From positions 1-64,000 of the forward strand of contig JANFAH010000022.1 in assembly GCA_024663395.1 (NCBI GenBank): DNA of 64,000 nt, written 5' to 3'. Position numbers and translations under genes: made by a program. Every line of letters starts with the position of its first letter. Position 1 is the stretch's first letter. Shown piece by piece: positions 1-12,275 of the stretch. The DNA is from Pisolithus tinctorius. Its lineage: Eukaryota; Basidiomycota; Agaricomycetes; Boletales; Pisolithaceae. The notes under the pieces were generated by a model. It had not been told where the DNA came from, made no database searches, and saw nothing but the letters and a program-made list of their open reading frames with translations.

Positions 1-783
1 GCGCAGATCGTCCTTTGAGAAATGCTTCCGTGTTAATCAATTAAGCGTTTGGTTTTCATGATGAAATACGTTGGAGCAGTGGGAGAGAGCCTCACGAGCA
101 ATGAGCTGAGCTCCAGGCAAGCCGTAGGAGGATGTAGCTTAGTACTAAACTCTACATGCGTGCAACCGGACTCTGACCATGCTGACTCAGCATTCAGCGG
201 CTGTGCTCCCCGCCAGTCCGGCCTCGTTAAGGCGGAATGCAGAACGCATTTCTTTGCTGTGGATATCAATATGTACTAATGTTTGTTGGCAGAATCTCTT
301 TTTCTTGAAGTTGGACAATGGATGACCATACCCAACAGTGATTGCGGCTGAAACCCCGGAACGCCACGCCAGGTCAGCCCCGCTATGTGGTTACTGTAGT
401 TCATATGCCGATCATCAGAAGGAACCCGGGGGTGACTCATATGTGTCTCTTTCTAGAAACCAACAAGTACGGACAATGTCACAGACGCTTTGACTTCGCT
501 CCGACCACCGTGACGGCTGATTGCCTCATCGACTCCAGCGGGTCTTACCATCAAAGCGTAGTTGAATCGCGCATTCAGCAAGGAGGTCAATGATTTTAAT
601 GCAGTCCACCATTGCCTTGCTGCCGTCCGCATAAAATATCCAGTCTTTATCCGTCAAGTCTCTACAATCCCACCTGTAACCTCTTCCTCTTTTCTATTCA
701 TACACGGAATGTCCAACTCCGAAACCCAGTCAAGTGACCACACCTACTCTAATCTCTCGCTTGAAGAGCCACTCGAGCTATGA
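1..783. repeat. Segmental duplication, copy 1 (partner 3358-4495)
   Basis: This stretch is a diverged direct duplicate of 3358-4495. Shared blocks include the TTAATCAATTAAGCG tract (about 35 and 3390), the block around GCAGAACGCA and CTTTGCTGTGG (about 238 and 3955), and the block ending in the start of the unknown gene (709 and 4425). The copy begins before the window edge and differs from its partner by several indels. It ends inside the first exon of the duplicated gene. Both copies seem to include the 5' flank of that gene. Confidence 0.8.
709..783 (+). pseudogene. Truncated copy of the unknown gene at 4425
   Basis: The first 20 codons (MSNSETQSSDHTYSNLSLEE) match the start of the complete gene at 4425. 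The reading then diverges and meets a TGA at 781-783, with no homologous sequence after it. It is the broken end of the 1-783 duplicate and is very unlikely to encode anything. Confidence 0.75.
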
Positions 784-1763
784 CCTATGGCCTTAGGGGC
801 CGTCTCAAGCCTGATATAAACGATTGGACAATCATGGTGAGTGTTTCTACCGCGTCTCTGAACATTATGGCATCCGATTTCAGGCTATGCTGGCATCAAT
901 TTTCTCGATTACTTGGTTGGTAAGAGCCGTTCAATACCGAGCAATTTACATGTAGAAACGAGGAAATACAGAGAGGAAGATGAACGTCCTGCCAACGACG
1001 GTGTCCTTTTGTTTTGTCTTGTCTTCGCCACCGATGCCCATTTTTACGACGAATGGAGGACATCTACACATCCTTTACGGAGCGTGCAAACTTCGCCACT
1101 GACGATACATTTCACGACATTGCGGAGTTTCTATACTAACCATAATCGTGCGCCGAATGACAATCTTCCATCACGATTTTGGTCGCAGGGGGCCGGTTCT
1201 GAGCTTGACCATTATTCAATAGTAGATCTATATGCGTTTTTGGTAATACATCCAATGCCACCAAAACCACGGTGGAAACGTTACTATGACCGTCCAATGT
1301 ATATGCGTGGTATCACTTATCGTCACCTTAAAATTTCAGCCATGTCGAATGTCATCTTCAGAGACGAAAGAGGAAGGGTTGAGCACCAGCTATCAAGTAC
1401 TCTCTAAACTAGTAGTTAACGAATGATTCGTCGCTGGCAAGTGCATTCTTCACTTGGTCCACTGGCTCTTCAAAGTAATGACCATAGCAGTAGGCGGTCA
1501 CTTCCTGGGACCTCGAGAGGCATGTTCTGCACCTGTTTCTAGGACAGAGTCCTAGGCGACCCGAAGACAAGTGCGAACGTCTCCATTGTGATGTGATAGA
1601 CAAGCATATCAAGTACACATACAAACTATAATGTCCGACTCTAAGCAAGCCTGGAAGTTCGCAGAGCGTACTCAGATGACGGCCTTCTACCTCTTCTTCT
1701 TCTTCTTCTGATTCGAGACGTTTGCAGTCTTAGTGAGAGCCCCGCTACCATAAGACCGTGACG
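784..1763. other. Mostly unassigned sequence with one uncertain ORF
   Basis: A plus-strand ORF at 913-1407 (164 residues, TTG or internal start) has no motif I recognise. Its second half, from the LDHYSIVDLYAF segment on, looks protein-like, so it may be a gene fragment. A short (TCT)n tract lies near 1693-1708. I see no other supported feature. Confidence 0.3.
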
Positions 1764-3242
1764 TCACAGCTTGTGTCGAGGATGGTGACGACGGGCATGA
1801 TTGATCCTCTTTGTCTGAAATACGATCGGCAAATTCTTCCGGGGACCACTCGGAGATGGTAACTGAATTGGATGTTTTAAGTTGTAGAGGATACTTTCTC
1901 GGGATGATGGCGGGTGGCGTGCAGCTGGAGTGGGTCGTGTGGATAAATAGTGTTTACGAAGAATTCGAGTGTTGTATCCAATCAAGATATCAGCCCCGTG
2001 GGACAGCTCCTTTTGAGCAATCCGTCTCATAAGGTGGGGTAAGCCTTCGACAATGGGCGCACTTACTATCTCTTCCGCAAGTAAATCCAGTTCCAGTTCC
2101 AGGACCGCCGGATACCTGCTTATCACATCGTTCAGTGGAATGTACAGGACATGTGAGAAGTGCACGAACCTCCCGGTAAAACTACTGGCCAATTCTTGTA
2201 ATAAGTTGTTTTCATCCACATTGCTGCGAATAGAAGCAAAGGCCTGATCACGGAGTTTGTCGATTCCGAGCTGGATTGTAACTCGTCAGTGAAATTCCTC
2301 AATCGATCAGAACGTACTCAGACCTTTGTCGCCAGGCTGTACATCGATTTCGGTGAGCATTGCGGCCTTGGCTTTGCCGTGCGTGAAAATCTCTGTGGCC
2401 CCTGTGGACCCGACGACTTGAGCGGTGAAAATGCAATATTATCTGTATAGAGATAGTACATAAGGGAGTACCACCTACATGGTGTAAGTTACACATAGTT
2501 CTGTGGTGGAGAGATAACGTACGTCTGGAATGCAGTATCCTTGACAAAGATATGGCAGCCACGGTCGGACAGCAATGGCATACCGCTAGACTGGAGGTCC
2601 TGAGAACCCCACGATGGAATCACACTGGTCGCACGTAAGCCATTCTGTTTGACGGGAAACGTATAATCATCTGCAGAACTTGATGTATCCGGTAAGTAGG
2701 GATATGAGACCGTCTCCTCGTGATCAGAACCCGTGGCCACAGGTGTGCAGGCGCGTGATGCTAAGATATCTCCTGGACATTATAGCACCAATGTTAAAAG
2801 GTGTACTGGGTACACTAACCAGTATCACTTTTGACAGAGGTGCCATCGTCCTCGTCCTCGAGGTCACTGTCACTTTCGTAACCATAGTCATCCAGCTCGA
2901 GCCCGTCAAAGACGGAATCCGTTGTCTTGACATTGATCATCAGTGCAGGAGACGGAATCGCAGCTGGGCTAAACACTGATCAAAAACAATCAGTAACCAC
3001 TGGGGTGTCGTCGTACTAGCAAATCAATAGGGCTTACGATCATCAAAGTATTTTGCACCAGTGCTCTTGAGGAGAGCGGTGTTGGCATTCAACGTACGTG
3101 GACGGAGTACTCTCGCCTTAGATCTATAGGAGAACAAATGGAAATGAACATCGATAATATCCTCAGCTAACAACGATTTTCGTATGAGTTCATCGGTCCA
3201 TGCTGGCATTCCGATACACGTCTTGAAGGATGAGGATAGCAT
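1764..3242 (-). CDS. BTB/POZ-like domain protein (5' exon not defined)
   Basis: This minus-strand gene is read through several short introns. In order the exons give DIIDVHFHLFSYRS (start of the BTB fold), an acidic loop with LELDDYGYESDSDLEDEDDG, IFVKDTAFQT, a YLYTDNIAFSPL strand-helix segment, CSPKSMYSLATK and LGIDKLRDQAFASIRSN, then a C-terminal part with YPAVLELELDLL. This order matches a large agaricomycete family of BTB/POZ-like proteins with an expanded acidic insert. I know no precise function; BTB proteins usually dimerise or act as adaptors. A splice acceptor lies directly before the ATG at 3242, so an upstream exon is likely, reaching into the duplicated block. I see no clear lesion. 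The last 40 codons are less certain. Confidence 0.68.
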
Positions 3243-3357
3243 CTGGAGCTGTGAAAAGAGAACGGGAGATCAAGAATGCGTGCACACTTATACACCCTCA
3301 TGCCAGTTCTCCGGGCACCCGTTTCCTGATGTTCTTGAGATACCCATCTTCGACCGG

Positions 3358-4495
3358 CGTAGATTGTCCTTGGGAAATACTTCCATGTTAATCAATTAAG
3401 CGGTGGGTTTACATGATGAAATACGTGTGTGCGTGTTCGTGGCGCACTCTGGTGGAATGAACGCAGCATCGATCGAACCGGGTGTTGGTAGATTCCGATC
3501 TACGCTTGCCCCAAGTCGCCATCATTCAACCTCAGATCAAGTCGGCTACTGACGTGGAAGTTTTGCTAAAGGCTTGGAAGCACCAGTGCCGGTCCTCGAG
3601 AAATGAAATTGTGCACGACAGGGAGGGTCGGGTCCAGTGATGGAAGGACTGGGTCGAACAATTCACGAACGGCTTTGCCCGAGTTCGAAGTGTGGTGAAT
3701 ACATCCTGATATCACGTCTACATGGAAGCATCACGGAAGTCTCAGTGCCGTGACATATATACAGCCATACGTCGGCCTCTGCGTCCTAGAAAATTTACGC
3801 TCACCTTGTGTCGTTTGGTATAATACACCTTCTTCCAACTTTAGTGTGAGTGGTATTCCCTTTAATCGTCACACTGACCCTCACTTTCCCTTTCATCGTC
3901 ACATCTGTGCCACTGTCCGCGACAATCTTATGTCCAACCTCGTTAATGCGGCATGCAGAACGCACTTCTTTGCTGTGGTTATCGATATGTACTAATGTTT
4001 GTTCGCAGAATCTCCCATTGTTGAAGTTGGACAATGGATGGCCATACACAACGGTGGTCGTGGGCTGAAACCCCGGAACGCCACGCCGGGTCGGCCCCGC
4101 TATGTGGTTACTAGGCAGTTCATGTGCCGATCACCAGAAGGAACCTGGGGGTGACTCATATGTGTCTCTTTCTAGAAACCAACAAGTGTGGACAATATCA
4201 CAGACGCTTTGACTTCGCTCCGACCACCGTGACGGCTGGTTGTCTCATCGACTCCAGCGGGTCTTGTCGAAGCGTATTTGAATCGCGCATTCAGCAGGAG
4301 GACAATGATTTTAATGCAGTCCACCATTGCTTTGCTGCCGTCCGCATAAAATGTCCAGTTTTTATCCGTCAAGTCTTTGCAATCTCACCCGCAACCTCTG
4401 CCTCTTTCTCTATTCATACACGGGATGTCCAACTCCGAAACGCAGTCAAGTGATCACACCTACTCTAATCTCTCGCTTGAAGAGCTACTCGACCT
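3358..4495. repeat. Segmental duplication, copy 2 (partner 1-783)
   Basis: This is the second, longer copy of the duplicated block; it runs into the first exon of the complete unknown gene. It holds about 350 bp (roughly 3420-3900) that is absent or highly diverged in copy 1. The match resumes near CGTTAATGCGGCATGCAGAA and stays strong to the gene start. Confidence 0.75.
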
Positions 4496-5462
4496 ATTTG
4501 ATTGCCACTACGGACTAGCCGACACTTTCCCCAGGGATGCAGCGCTGGTGCTGAAAGAAACCAGGAATACTTTCATAGGGCAGTATGGCAGACCAGATGC
4601 TGACGCATTTAAGCAAGCTTGTCTCAAGCTGTCTAATTTCATCCATACTAAACCATTTCTGACTCAAGATGAAAAAGAAGAGGCAAGTTCATTCACCGGG
4701 CGGGGCAACAGGGTCACTATTGAGCACTTTCATTTGTACAGCTCGTCAACGTCCTTTGGGTAGGCAACCCGGCTTAGCATATGATGCGTGTTGTTCATTC
4801 CCCATATCTTAGCTTGCCGACGGAGTGTATGAGAGCTACCTTCTCTTGGATCTCGTTCTACACACAAATTATAAAAGCATGGACTTCCGTCTCTTGCTCT
4901 ATTGCCTCGTCTACGAAGTACTGTGCGAATCCTATCTGCAAACTCCGATAGAAGGAACGCTCAAAGGTAGGATTTTGAAAGCAAATCTGACTTGATGCTT
5001 ATTTCGAATGTTTCCATTCTAGGGCGTTTGGAAGATCTCGCGAGTCGTATGCTGACCCGGATTGATGAAATTTGGAGGTGGGAGCGAGAAGAGAGGCTAT
5101 CATTCCTGGATGATTTCGAATGGGACCTACCATGGCCACAGGATCAAACCTCGAATTCAACTGAATTGTGGCCCGTCTCTTCAGTTGAACATGCACTCGA
5201 ACAAATATCTCCTGCAACGCAAAACGTGGCGCAAAGACGGCAATCACTCGTGTCAGCTCCCCCTCCACCAGCGACTCGCGCACGACCCAGGCCTCTCTCA
5301 GCATCGCAGTCGTTACCTACCCTGGAATCAGCCTCGGAGCCTGCTAAACGCCGAGTTGCATCGTTGAAACGTTCTTTGTCAATGTCAGGGGCGCGTGCGG
5401 GAAGTGCTCCCCAAAATCTCACCACTATCGGGACACTGCCTACGCTCGCAGAGGAGGAGTAA
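4425..5462 (+). CDS. Uncharacterised four-exon host protein, apparently intact
   Basis: Exons 4425-4682, 4742-4759, 4813-4976 and 5033-5462 join in one frame to about 290 residues. Intron 1 uses a GC-AG pair (AG/GCAAGT); introns 2 and 3 are GT-AG. Exon 2 is only 18 nt. The N-terminal part is helical and leucine-rich (LSLEELLDLFDCHYGL). The middle (LADGVYESYLLLDLVLHTNY) is also helical. The tail is disordered, rich in S, P, R and A, with RRVASLKRSLSM resembling a basophilic kinase site. I do not recognise the family. The consistent phases argue for a real gene. A truncated copy lies at 709. The ARMT1-like gene starts 292 bp downstream on the same strand. Confidence 0.75.
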
Positions 5463-5754
5463 AAACAAGGGTCGCGCCCAGCATTCGCAGCGACGAGTCG
5501 GATATGGATATATCATCCACTAGCTTTTTGACGGGGTCATTGTGTTCTAAATTCTGCTACTATCCACGTATGCAACTATGCAAATTATGCACTATGCTTC
5601 ATGAACACTGTTTTTCTTCGTTCATTTTTCCTGAGCGTGCAACACTTGAAAGTCCTAACTTATAAGTTGTAAGTGCTGTCGTTTCCCCACGCAGCCACTA
5701 GTTTGCTTTACAACACACTACTACGGACGGCGCTGCCCACGTCACTAGTCTGGC

Positions 5755-8048
5755 ATGTTCGAATCCCCGTATCCTCCCTACGACCCCGAAGATAAGAGGA
5801 GGCGAGTACGGGTCCAAATTTTCAGTGTGCATCACCTCTCACACCCACTACGCCACTCAGCTTCGCGTAAGTTTGTTCGTCCCCGGTCTGTGACGACACA
5901 TCTCATCGGAGGGACTCGGCAAGCTACAAGACAGTGGCCAAACGGTGGCCGGTTATCATCACCGACCTGATTAGCCATGTTCACAATCAGGTCCATAACC
6001 TGACAATGGAGGAACGGACTCCCGCTGACAATGGGTCGACCGACCGTACTATCCAGTTAAAGATCGAAGAAGGAAAAAAGATCGTCGCGAAAGCTAGCCA
6101 CCTCAAGTATCGCATGGAGAGAAATCAGGAACTCGAGTAAGTCTTTGGGGTCGATGCGTAGTGTGGATTCGTGACGCTTGGATTTACAGAAAGATCCCAG
6201 AGGACGGGGAGATTTACGTTCACGAATACAACTCAGAATTAGAAAAGCTCGCTCAGATCGGCAAGAATACGTGGTATACTGCCCCCTGGCTCTATGCGGA
6301 GTAAGGATGATCCTGTGCAGACTTGATATTCTCTCGCTCACCCGTACGGTTCGTAGGTGCTACCTGTAAGTGCCCCGATATACAATGAGACCCTCTCACG
6401 GCAAGCTTTAGATACCGCCTATTCCGGTCTTATTTCAAGCAGACCACTTACTGGGTGGACTTTGATCCATTCGACTCAAAGAAGGAAGAAACGTTTCGAA
6501 GTAGTGTAACCGCCATACATCGTAAGTGAGACCATGCGACCCTTGAAATCATCGATTAACATCTACCCCATAGAGATTGCAACGACGATGCACGAGTTGG
6601 AGACAGAGAAAGATAAGCTCATAGATGATCCCGATAAACTCTCCGTACTCTTCAAAGAAATGGTCCAGATGTGCCTTTGGTACGTGCTTACTCTCATGTC
6701 CAAGACAGACTGTCATAGTGACTCTCGAACGCAGGGGAAATGCCACTGTGAGAGAGTGTGGTGTAGCAGCCGCTCTGACAGACAAAATTGACGTACTCCG
6801 AACCAGGACCTTTCTCTATTGACACACCTCACTCCCTCCGATATCGAACACCTACAGACGGTTGGGAGGGAGGCCCAGCAAGCCAGGAAGGAATTCATCC
6901 TCAAAGACGATCAAGAAGCAGCCTGGGAGTATATCAAGAGTTTGAAATCTCAAGCTGGGACTGTCGCCACATGCGACTTCATTCTCGATAACGGTACTAA
7001 AAGAACTCCTCTATAGTTGTATTTGACTCATATAAATTTTAGCTGGGTTTGAGGTGGGCAAGGAACACCTTTCTGCTTCCATCGACTCCTGACCTATTGG
7101 AAGCTTTTTACTGACTTGGTGTTCGCCGACTTTCTGGTCACTTACACCCCCTATTTCTCTAAAGCTGTCTTTCAGTGAGTGACGAAGATGAATCTTGTCA
7201 CAGCCAATTCATGCCCACAGCCCGAAGTTGATCCCTTGGTTTGTTTCTGACGTCACACCAACCGACTTCCGCAAAGCCATAGAGTCGCTATCGTTACCCA
7301 CATTTTTCGATACAACTTTGGGGACCACGCCGGAGTCAGCTCATCATCTCAGCGAAATGGTAAAACGGTGGCAAAGGTATTTGGAACAGGGCATATTTTG
7401 CCTAAGTACGGAAGTCGGGGATGGGCATAAGAAGGCTCAGTTTTGGACCGGTCCCTGGCCGTATTGGTACATGGAAGACAAGGCGAATGACTTGTGGCGT
7501 TTACTCACCGAAAGCAGTCTGGTGATATTTAAGGTCAGTATATGACTCATCTTATTCAGTGCGGCTTCTCATGCCACTAACAGGGAGATCTCAAGTATGT
7601 ACTGTGTTCATGAGGTCATTACCTTTGTTCATCCTGCCTCTCTAGTTACCGCAAGTGTGTCACGTTTTTTTTGTTTGCCACCTCACAGGAGTTCATCCAA
7701 ATGTGGCGTATTGTAGATTGACAGGGGATGTCAAATGGCCGGTAACGACGCCTTTTGCTGCGGCCCTTGGTAGCGGTCTTTCGAATTCATACGAGGATAT
7801 CTTGACGACCGTCTTTTCCACAGGGCCACTTGCAGGATCGTTCCCCATACTGAGTCTTCGTACGAACAAGGCGGAAGTTGTAGTCGGAATATCACAGGAC
7901 GTCGCTGACAAATTGGACGAGAAGGACGAAGAATGGAGAGTGAATGGAAAGTATGTTCGACGAGTTTGCTATGTCTGAGATCGCGAGAGGCTGATGATGA
8001 CACCTGTCCAGGTATGCCCTCGTGAGTTTCCTGCCGAAGAAGCTGTGA
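5755..8048 (+). CDS. ARMT1: ARMT1/DUF89-family damage-control phosphatase
   Basis: A multi-exon gene whose spliced exons align from end to end with the ARMT1 (HRT2-type, DUF89 subfamily III) metal-dependent phosphatases. Those enzymes remove phosphate from damaged or surplus sugar phosphates; a carboxyl methyltransferase activity has also been reported. Landmarks in order: PPYDPEDK; KRWPVIITDLI; APWLYAE with CYLYRLFRSY; VQMCLWGNATDLSLL; the metal-site segments LDNAGFE and TDLVFADFL; LIPWFVSDVTPTDF; GDLNYRKLTGD; and the end GKYALVSFLPKKL. Start chosen at 5755 because PPYDP is the usual fungal N-terminus. At least eight short introns are needed, for example before ACAGTGGCC (about 5929), around 6993-7044 and at about 7949-8011. 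No lesion was found. This is a single-copy style host gene that anchors the left part of the window. Confidence 0.85.
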
Positions 8049-8849
8049 GAATCGTCTTTCATCATAGACAGCACAAGACGGATAGATGCGTATCGATTAT
8101 CATTGTCGCATTAGTTAACCTTGAATTATAAAGAGGAAACGTGTAAGATGCATGGGACGTCTCCTCGGGGTGGAATGCTCCGTTGCGCCAGCGCCTTCGG
8201 AGACTCTAAATGCTTTCAATACATTCGACAGACGCCGGAAGCGAGTCACTGCAGGTCACTGCCATTTGAATCCACCAAATTGGCGAAAGCCACTATCCCG
8301 TTCGAACTTTGAACTCCCAGTGATTCTGAGCCATGAGTATCACTCGTTAGGTTTCGTTCCGTCCTTGTCTGTCTCATGATATGATTAAAGTGGTCTCGAC
8401 GTACCAACAGCCAAAACTTCATCTAGGCGACATCTTTGCCCTTCAAGTAATTCACATGCGCTGCAGTTTCATTAATCCCTTTGGAGGTCCTACTACATCA
8501 ACAGACCGCTATGTATCTCCCTTGATAACTAACACTGTTTGAGCTCAGGTCAGTTTTCTCGATTTATCTTTTCAATCTCCGAGCACTCAGCCTTTTCAGC
8601 GCCAGTGCAGACTCCAATTAACTCTGAATTAGTGTGCGCAAAGGGTGCCGGTATGGTAGGGAATCCATTTGGGAATATGACCCTGTAGTCTCACTGACAG
8701 TTATTTCCCTACATCTATCAACCTCTCAAGACTGATGGGAGTGCTAACTCTGTTTAGACTCCGTCAGGGTCTGAGCAAACTTGGTTCCTGGGAAGGTACT
8801 TATCATACATCCGTAAGTACATTTAGACCCGGTGACCTCCATCTCACAA
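8049..8849. other. Intergenic, no feature recognised
   Basis: The region lies between the phosphatase stop codon and the first seven-helix gene copy. The last 100 bp share scattered blocks with the regions upstream of the copies at 11066 and 61902, so part of it is the duplicated upstream region of that gene family. I see no convincing ORF. Confidence 0.5.
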
Positions 8850-9983
8850 ATGTCCTCCGTTACTGGTCTAGAAACCACTCTCAACGGATTCGTTGATGAA
8901 ATACGTCAGAACTTTAACTATGTCCTTGCCGGCATTGCGTGCTCTTCTCGTCTGTTCACTCTCCTCGTTTGGCTTCTTGGATTCTCTTCCAAGGAGTCCC
9001 GACGCCGCGTGGTATTTCAGCTGAACGTGCTCGTCATTGTCATTTGTGTCGCCCTGACACTGGGCATCTTAGTCGGTTTGACTAGTGAGAAGGCGATCAT
9101 CGACGGGTACAATCAGGTGTCGAAAAGCGTCTATATTGCTGCGATTACCTTTGCTCTCTACCCGCCGTTATTGTCCGATTCGATATTGCTAATTCGGCTC
9201 TTGCGCTCTACCCTGTCACTAGCACGTCTTCAGTCACCCCAGTAAAAAATATTTGTATTCCCTTTTTGCATCAAATGCGGTCGAGTAGTGGTCCTTGTAC
9301 ATACCTTTGTTGTTACCAGGTCCGCAGCTGATGGTGCTTTTTACAGACCCTCTTCCTGGACGAACTTGTCAAATCTGGGTCTTACCACTCAGGCTCTCGT
9401 GCAGAACCAGGAGGCTGCCTGGTATCGGTACCCCAAAATTATCGCTGAATGGGCAATGGAAATAGTAGACAACTTGTGAGTTGATAACTACCGATGTGGT
9501 TTGCTGAAGAATTAGCTGTTACGTTTTCGAAAGATACTCTGTCAGTATCTTCCTAAACAACCTCCATGTACGCACGTCATCGATAAAAAGGGTGAGCTCC
9601 TCCTGCGGGCTTCCTAACCAGTGAACTGAATAATTCATGTTCACCCGGTATGCAGTAGGCGACCTGTCAGAGGACATCCGACAAATCCTCTACATTTCTG
9701 TCGCCAATTTTGTCTTCCCTCTTATGTTCAACATCGCACAGATCATCTTGATCATGGCAGATCGGTCCCCCAATGCCGGCGTCCTGCTGTCATGATTAAC
9801 AACTACGTAACCGCCATTGGTGTATTATGTGCCACACTCTGGTTCTCAGGATCAGAGTGGGTTCAGAGTCGCAGAGAATCTGAAGACATGTTCTTGCTCA
9901 ATCCGAACCCGGGTAGGGCAAATGGTGTTTTCAGGAAAAATGAGAATGAAGTTGTAGTGATTAAGAGGCTTTCCACACTCTGA
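8850..9983 (+). pseudogene. Seven-helix membrane protein, copy A (frameshifted)
   Basis: The first of three paralogs. It starts MSSVTGLETTLNGFVDEI and has hydrophobic helices, with the conserved loop SKESRRR between helices 1 and 2. Against copy B (11066) it lacks one T near 9203 (CTCTTGCG where B has CTCTTTGCA) and gains one near 9268, so the reading ends at TAA 9243-9245. A second frameshift, after SPNAGVLLS near 9795, gives TGA. Intron positions match copy B. It is probably a recently inactivated duplicate. Confidence 0.75.
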
Positions 9984-11065
9984 TACGGCAGACTTTGTGC
10001 TATGGAGCGGCGACGGACTCCAAGCTGCTTGTGGGACTCGTGAGAGAGTATAAGTATTTTATGGAGTAACCTCCCAAATCGATCGCATTACGACATTACC
10101 TTACTTTATTTAGCCGCCATCGCTGTTCTTCCTCAGGTCCTGCCTTGGCGGAGCGCAATCACACCCTTCTATTTGTTCGTTTGTGCACGAGTCCCAAGTT
10201 ATGTATCCCATTGGCACCGTTCACCGGGTCCGGATCCGAGATTGGGGTCAAGGTTCGTCTGCCACATAATAATTCCCGTCCTATGGAGACGGGAAGTAGA
10301 AGGCCGTCACGAGGTTCGTGAAAGTAAATTAGGAGAGTTTATAATCATAGCCATCAGGGACATATATATATCAGCCCATACCAGTTAGCGTCTTTTTTTC
10401 AAAACCCAACCCTGGGTCCCGTTCTATTATCCTGGGCCGCCACCTGATAACAATCAAGTCGTCGTCAAGGCCCGCATCAGTCCATCTGTAAAACCTGCTG
10501 TTTCAGGTCGATCAGGTCATACATACACTTCAAAAGTACTGTTGCTATTCGCAGGTGATTCGAACCCTTGGCGCACAGCAACATCCTGCAACGTATTCCG
10601 CCTACTTCTTGAGGCTAAATTGCTTCTCCAAACACTCAACGCGTCGTTTTTTGCTTTGTGAACAGCACCTCAACTTTCCATCAATACCCAAAACTGTCGA
10701 GAGCTGCCCGACATTTCAACGTGCGTTTATTACACCAACTCCATTATAGTATGCCGGTAGCATCCCTACCTGCTCGCACGTATGCTGCTTTGTATACAAT
10801 ACACACAATAGTAATTGGGCTTGGTGAGTTTCACTACTCTTATTTTGCAAGCAGGGTACGGAAAGTACTCTTTAGTTGCTATAAGGCGAGAAGTCCGATT
10901 GCAAGCCATGTGGTTTCTCTGATGAGCCTTGTCCGCTGTCACGGATCTCAAGCTGTGGAGGGAGTACTAACTCTATTAGACTGCGTGCTGTGCAAACCAA
11001 AGAAGGTCAAGAGGTAGAGTATATCATCGTTGTATGTGTGGATTCTGTTAGAACCATTACCTCAC
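9984..11065. other. Intergenic, includes upstream region shared with 61.6-61.9 kb
   Basis: About 10785-11065 is homologous to the region upstream of copy C near 61600-61900; both contain ACTCTTATTTT(G/A)CAAGCA and GTGTGCAAACCAAA-like blocks. The duplication that made the paralogs therefore included several hundred bp of 5' flank. The rest (9984-10780) contains no ORF or RNA that I can support. Confidence 0.5.
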
Positions 11066-12275
11066 ATGTCCTCAGTGACGAGTTCAGAAGCTGCCGTCAA
11101 TGCCTTCGTGAACATCATACGTCCGAATTTCGACTGTCTTATCATAGCGACCGCTTTCTCTGCTTGTTTGCTCACCCTCTTCGTAGTCCTTTTTGCACTA
11201 TCTACCAAGGAGTCTCGGCGCCGCCTGGCATTCCGACTGAATGTCCTTGCCCTTTGTCTCGCCCTAACGACGAGCATATTGTCTTTCTTAACTGATGGGA
11301 AGTCCATAGTCGACCCGTTCAATCCGGTGTCGACAAGTGTGTACCTTGCTGCAATTGTCGTCACTGTCTTCCCACCGTTGTTATACGACTCAATATTGTT
11401 AACTCGACTCTTTGCACTCTATCCCCTCTCCAGCACACCTCCGACCACTCTATTGAAGATATTTTCATTCCCCTTCTGCGTCAAATGTGCTCGGGTGGTC
11501 GCTATTGTAGGTTTTTTCATCGATATTTAGTTCCATTCCTGGGTAACGCTTTTCACAGACAGTTGGTATTCATCACTACGTCGTGCCCGGGATGACCACC
11601 GAGGTTCCCATCGAGGATGCGTCCTCATACTGGTTTCGTAGCCCTTATCTGATCGCTGAGTGGACATTGCAAATTGCCGACAACCTGTAAGTTGGCATCC
11701 TTCTACGTGATCTGTTGGACATTTTTTCCTCGGAAGGTACTCTGTTAGCTTTTTTCTTTACAACCTCCACATCCGCACATCGCCAATAAAAAGAGGTGAG
11801 GATACCTCCGTGTTTCTCCATACAAATGGATAACTAATGCATTTCCCGACATGCAGCGCACAGCATTGCGGAGCGCATCCAACAAATTTTCTATGTCTCT
11901 GTTGCCAATTTTGTCTTCCCTCTTATGTTCAACATCGCACAAATCATCCTCGTAACGACTGATCGGTCCCCCACTGCTGGTGCGGTGGTGCTCTTGATCA
12001 ACAACTATGTAACTGTCATGGGGGTGTTGTGTGCAACGCTGTGGTTCTCAGGGTCAGAGAGGGTTCGGACTCGCAACGAACTGTTACCTGAACACATGCT
12101 CAACTCGCCCAGAACAAACTTTGGAAGCCATCATGTGGCTGACAGGAAGAGCGGGAGCTCAATTATATTAATAGGGAGGGATTCTGTTACACATGACACT
12201 ACGAGCTTGGACACTGGGACGGATCGCAAGCATCTCACCACTCCGGAGAAAGAGAACAAATATATCTTGGTGTGA
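11066..12275 (+). CDS. Seven-helix integral membrane protein, copy B (apparently intact)
   Basis: Exons are read from ATG 11066 through introns at about 11510-11560, 11688-11740 and 11797-11856. Seven hydrophobic helices are visible: near IIATAFSACLLTLFVVLF, VLALCLALTTSIL, VYLAAIVVTVFPPLLYDSIL, FPFCVKCARVVAIV, the YSVSFFLYNL segment, ISVANFVFPLMFNIAQIILV-like (here VSVANFVFPLMFNIAQIIL) and VMGVLCATLWFSG. The S-T-K-E-S-R-R-R loop follows helix 1. The C-terminal tail (about 75 residues) is polar and probably cytosolic. This topology and the NNYV...LWFSG ending match an agaricomycete-specific family of unknown function that resembles fungal receptors. Ligand and partner are unknown. It is the only one of the three copies without a lesion. 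Confidence 0.7.
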
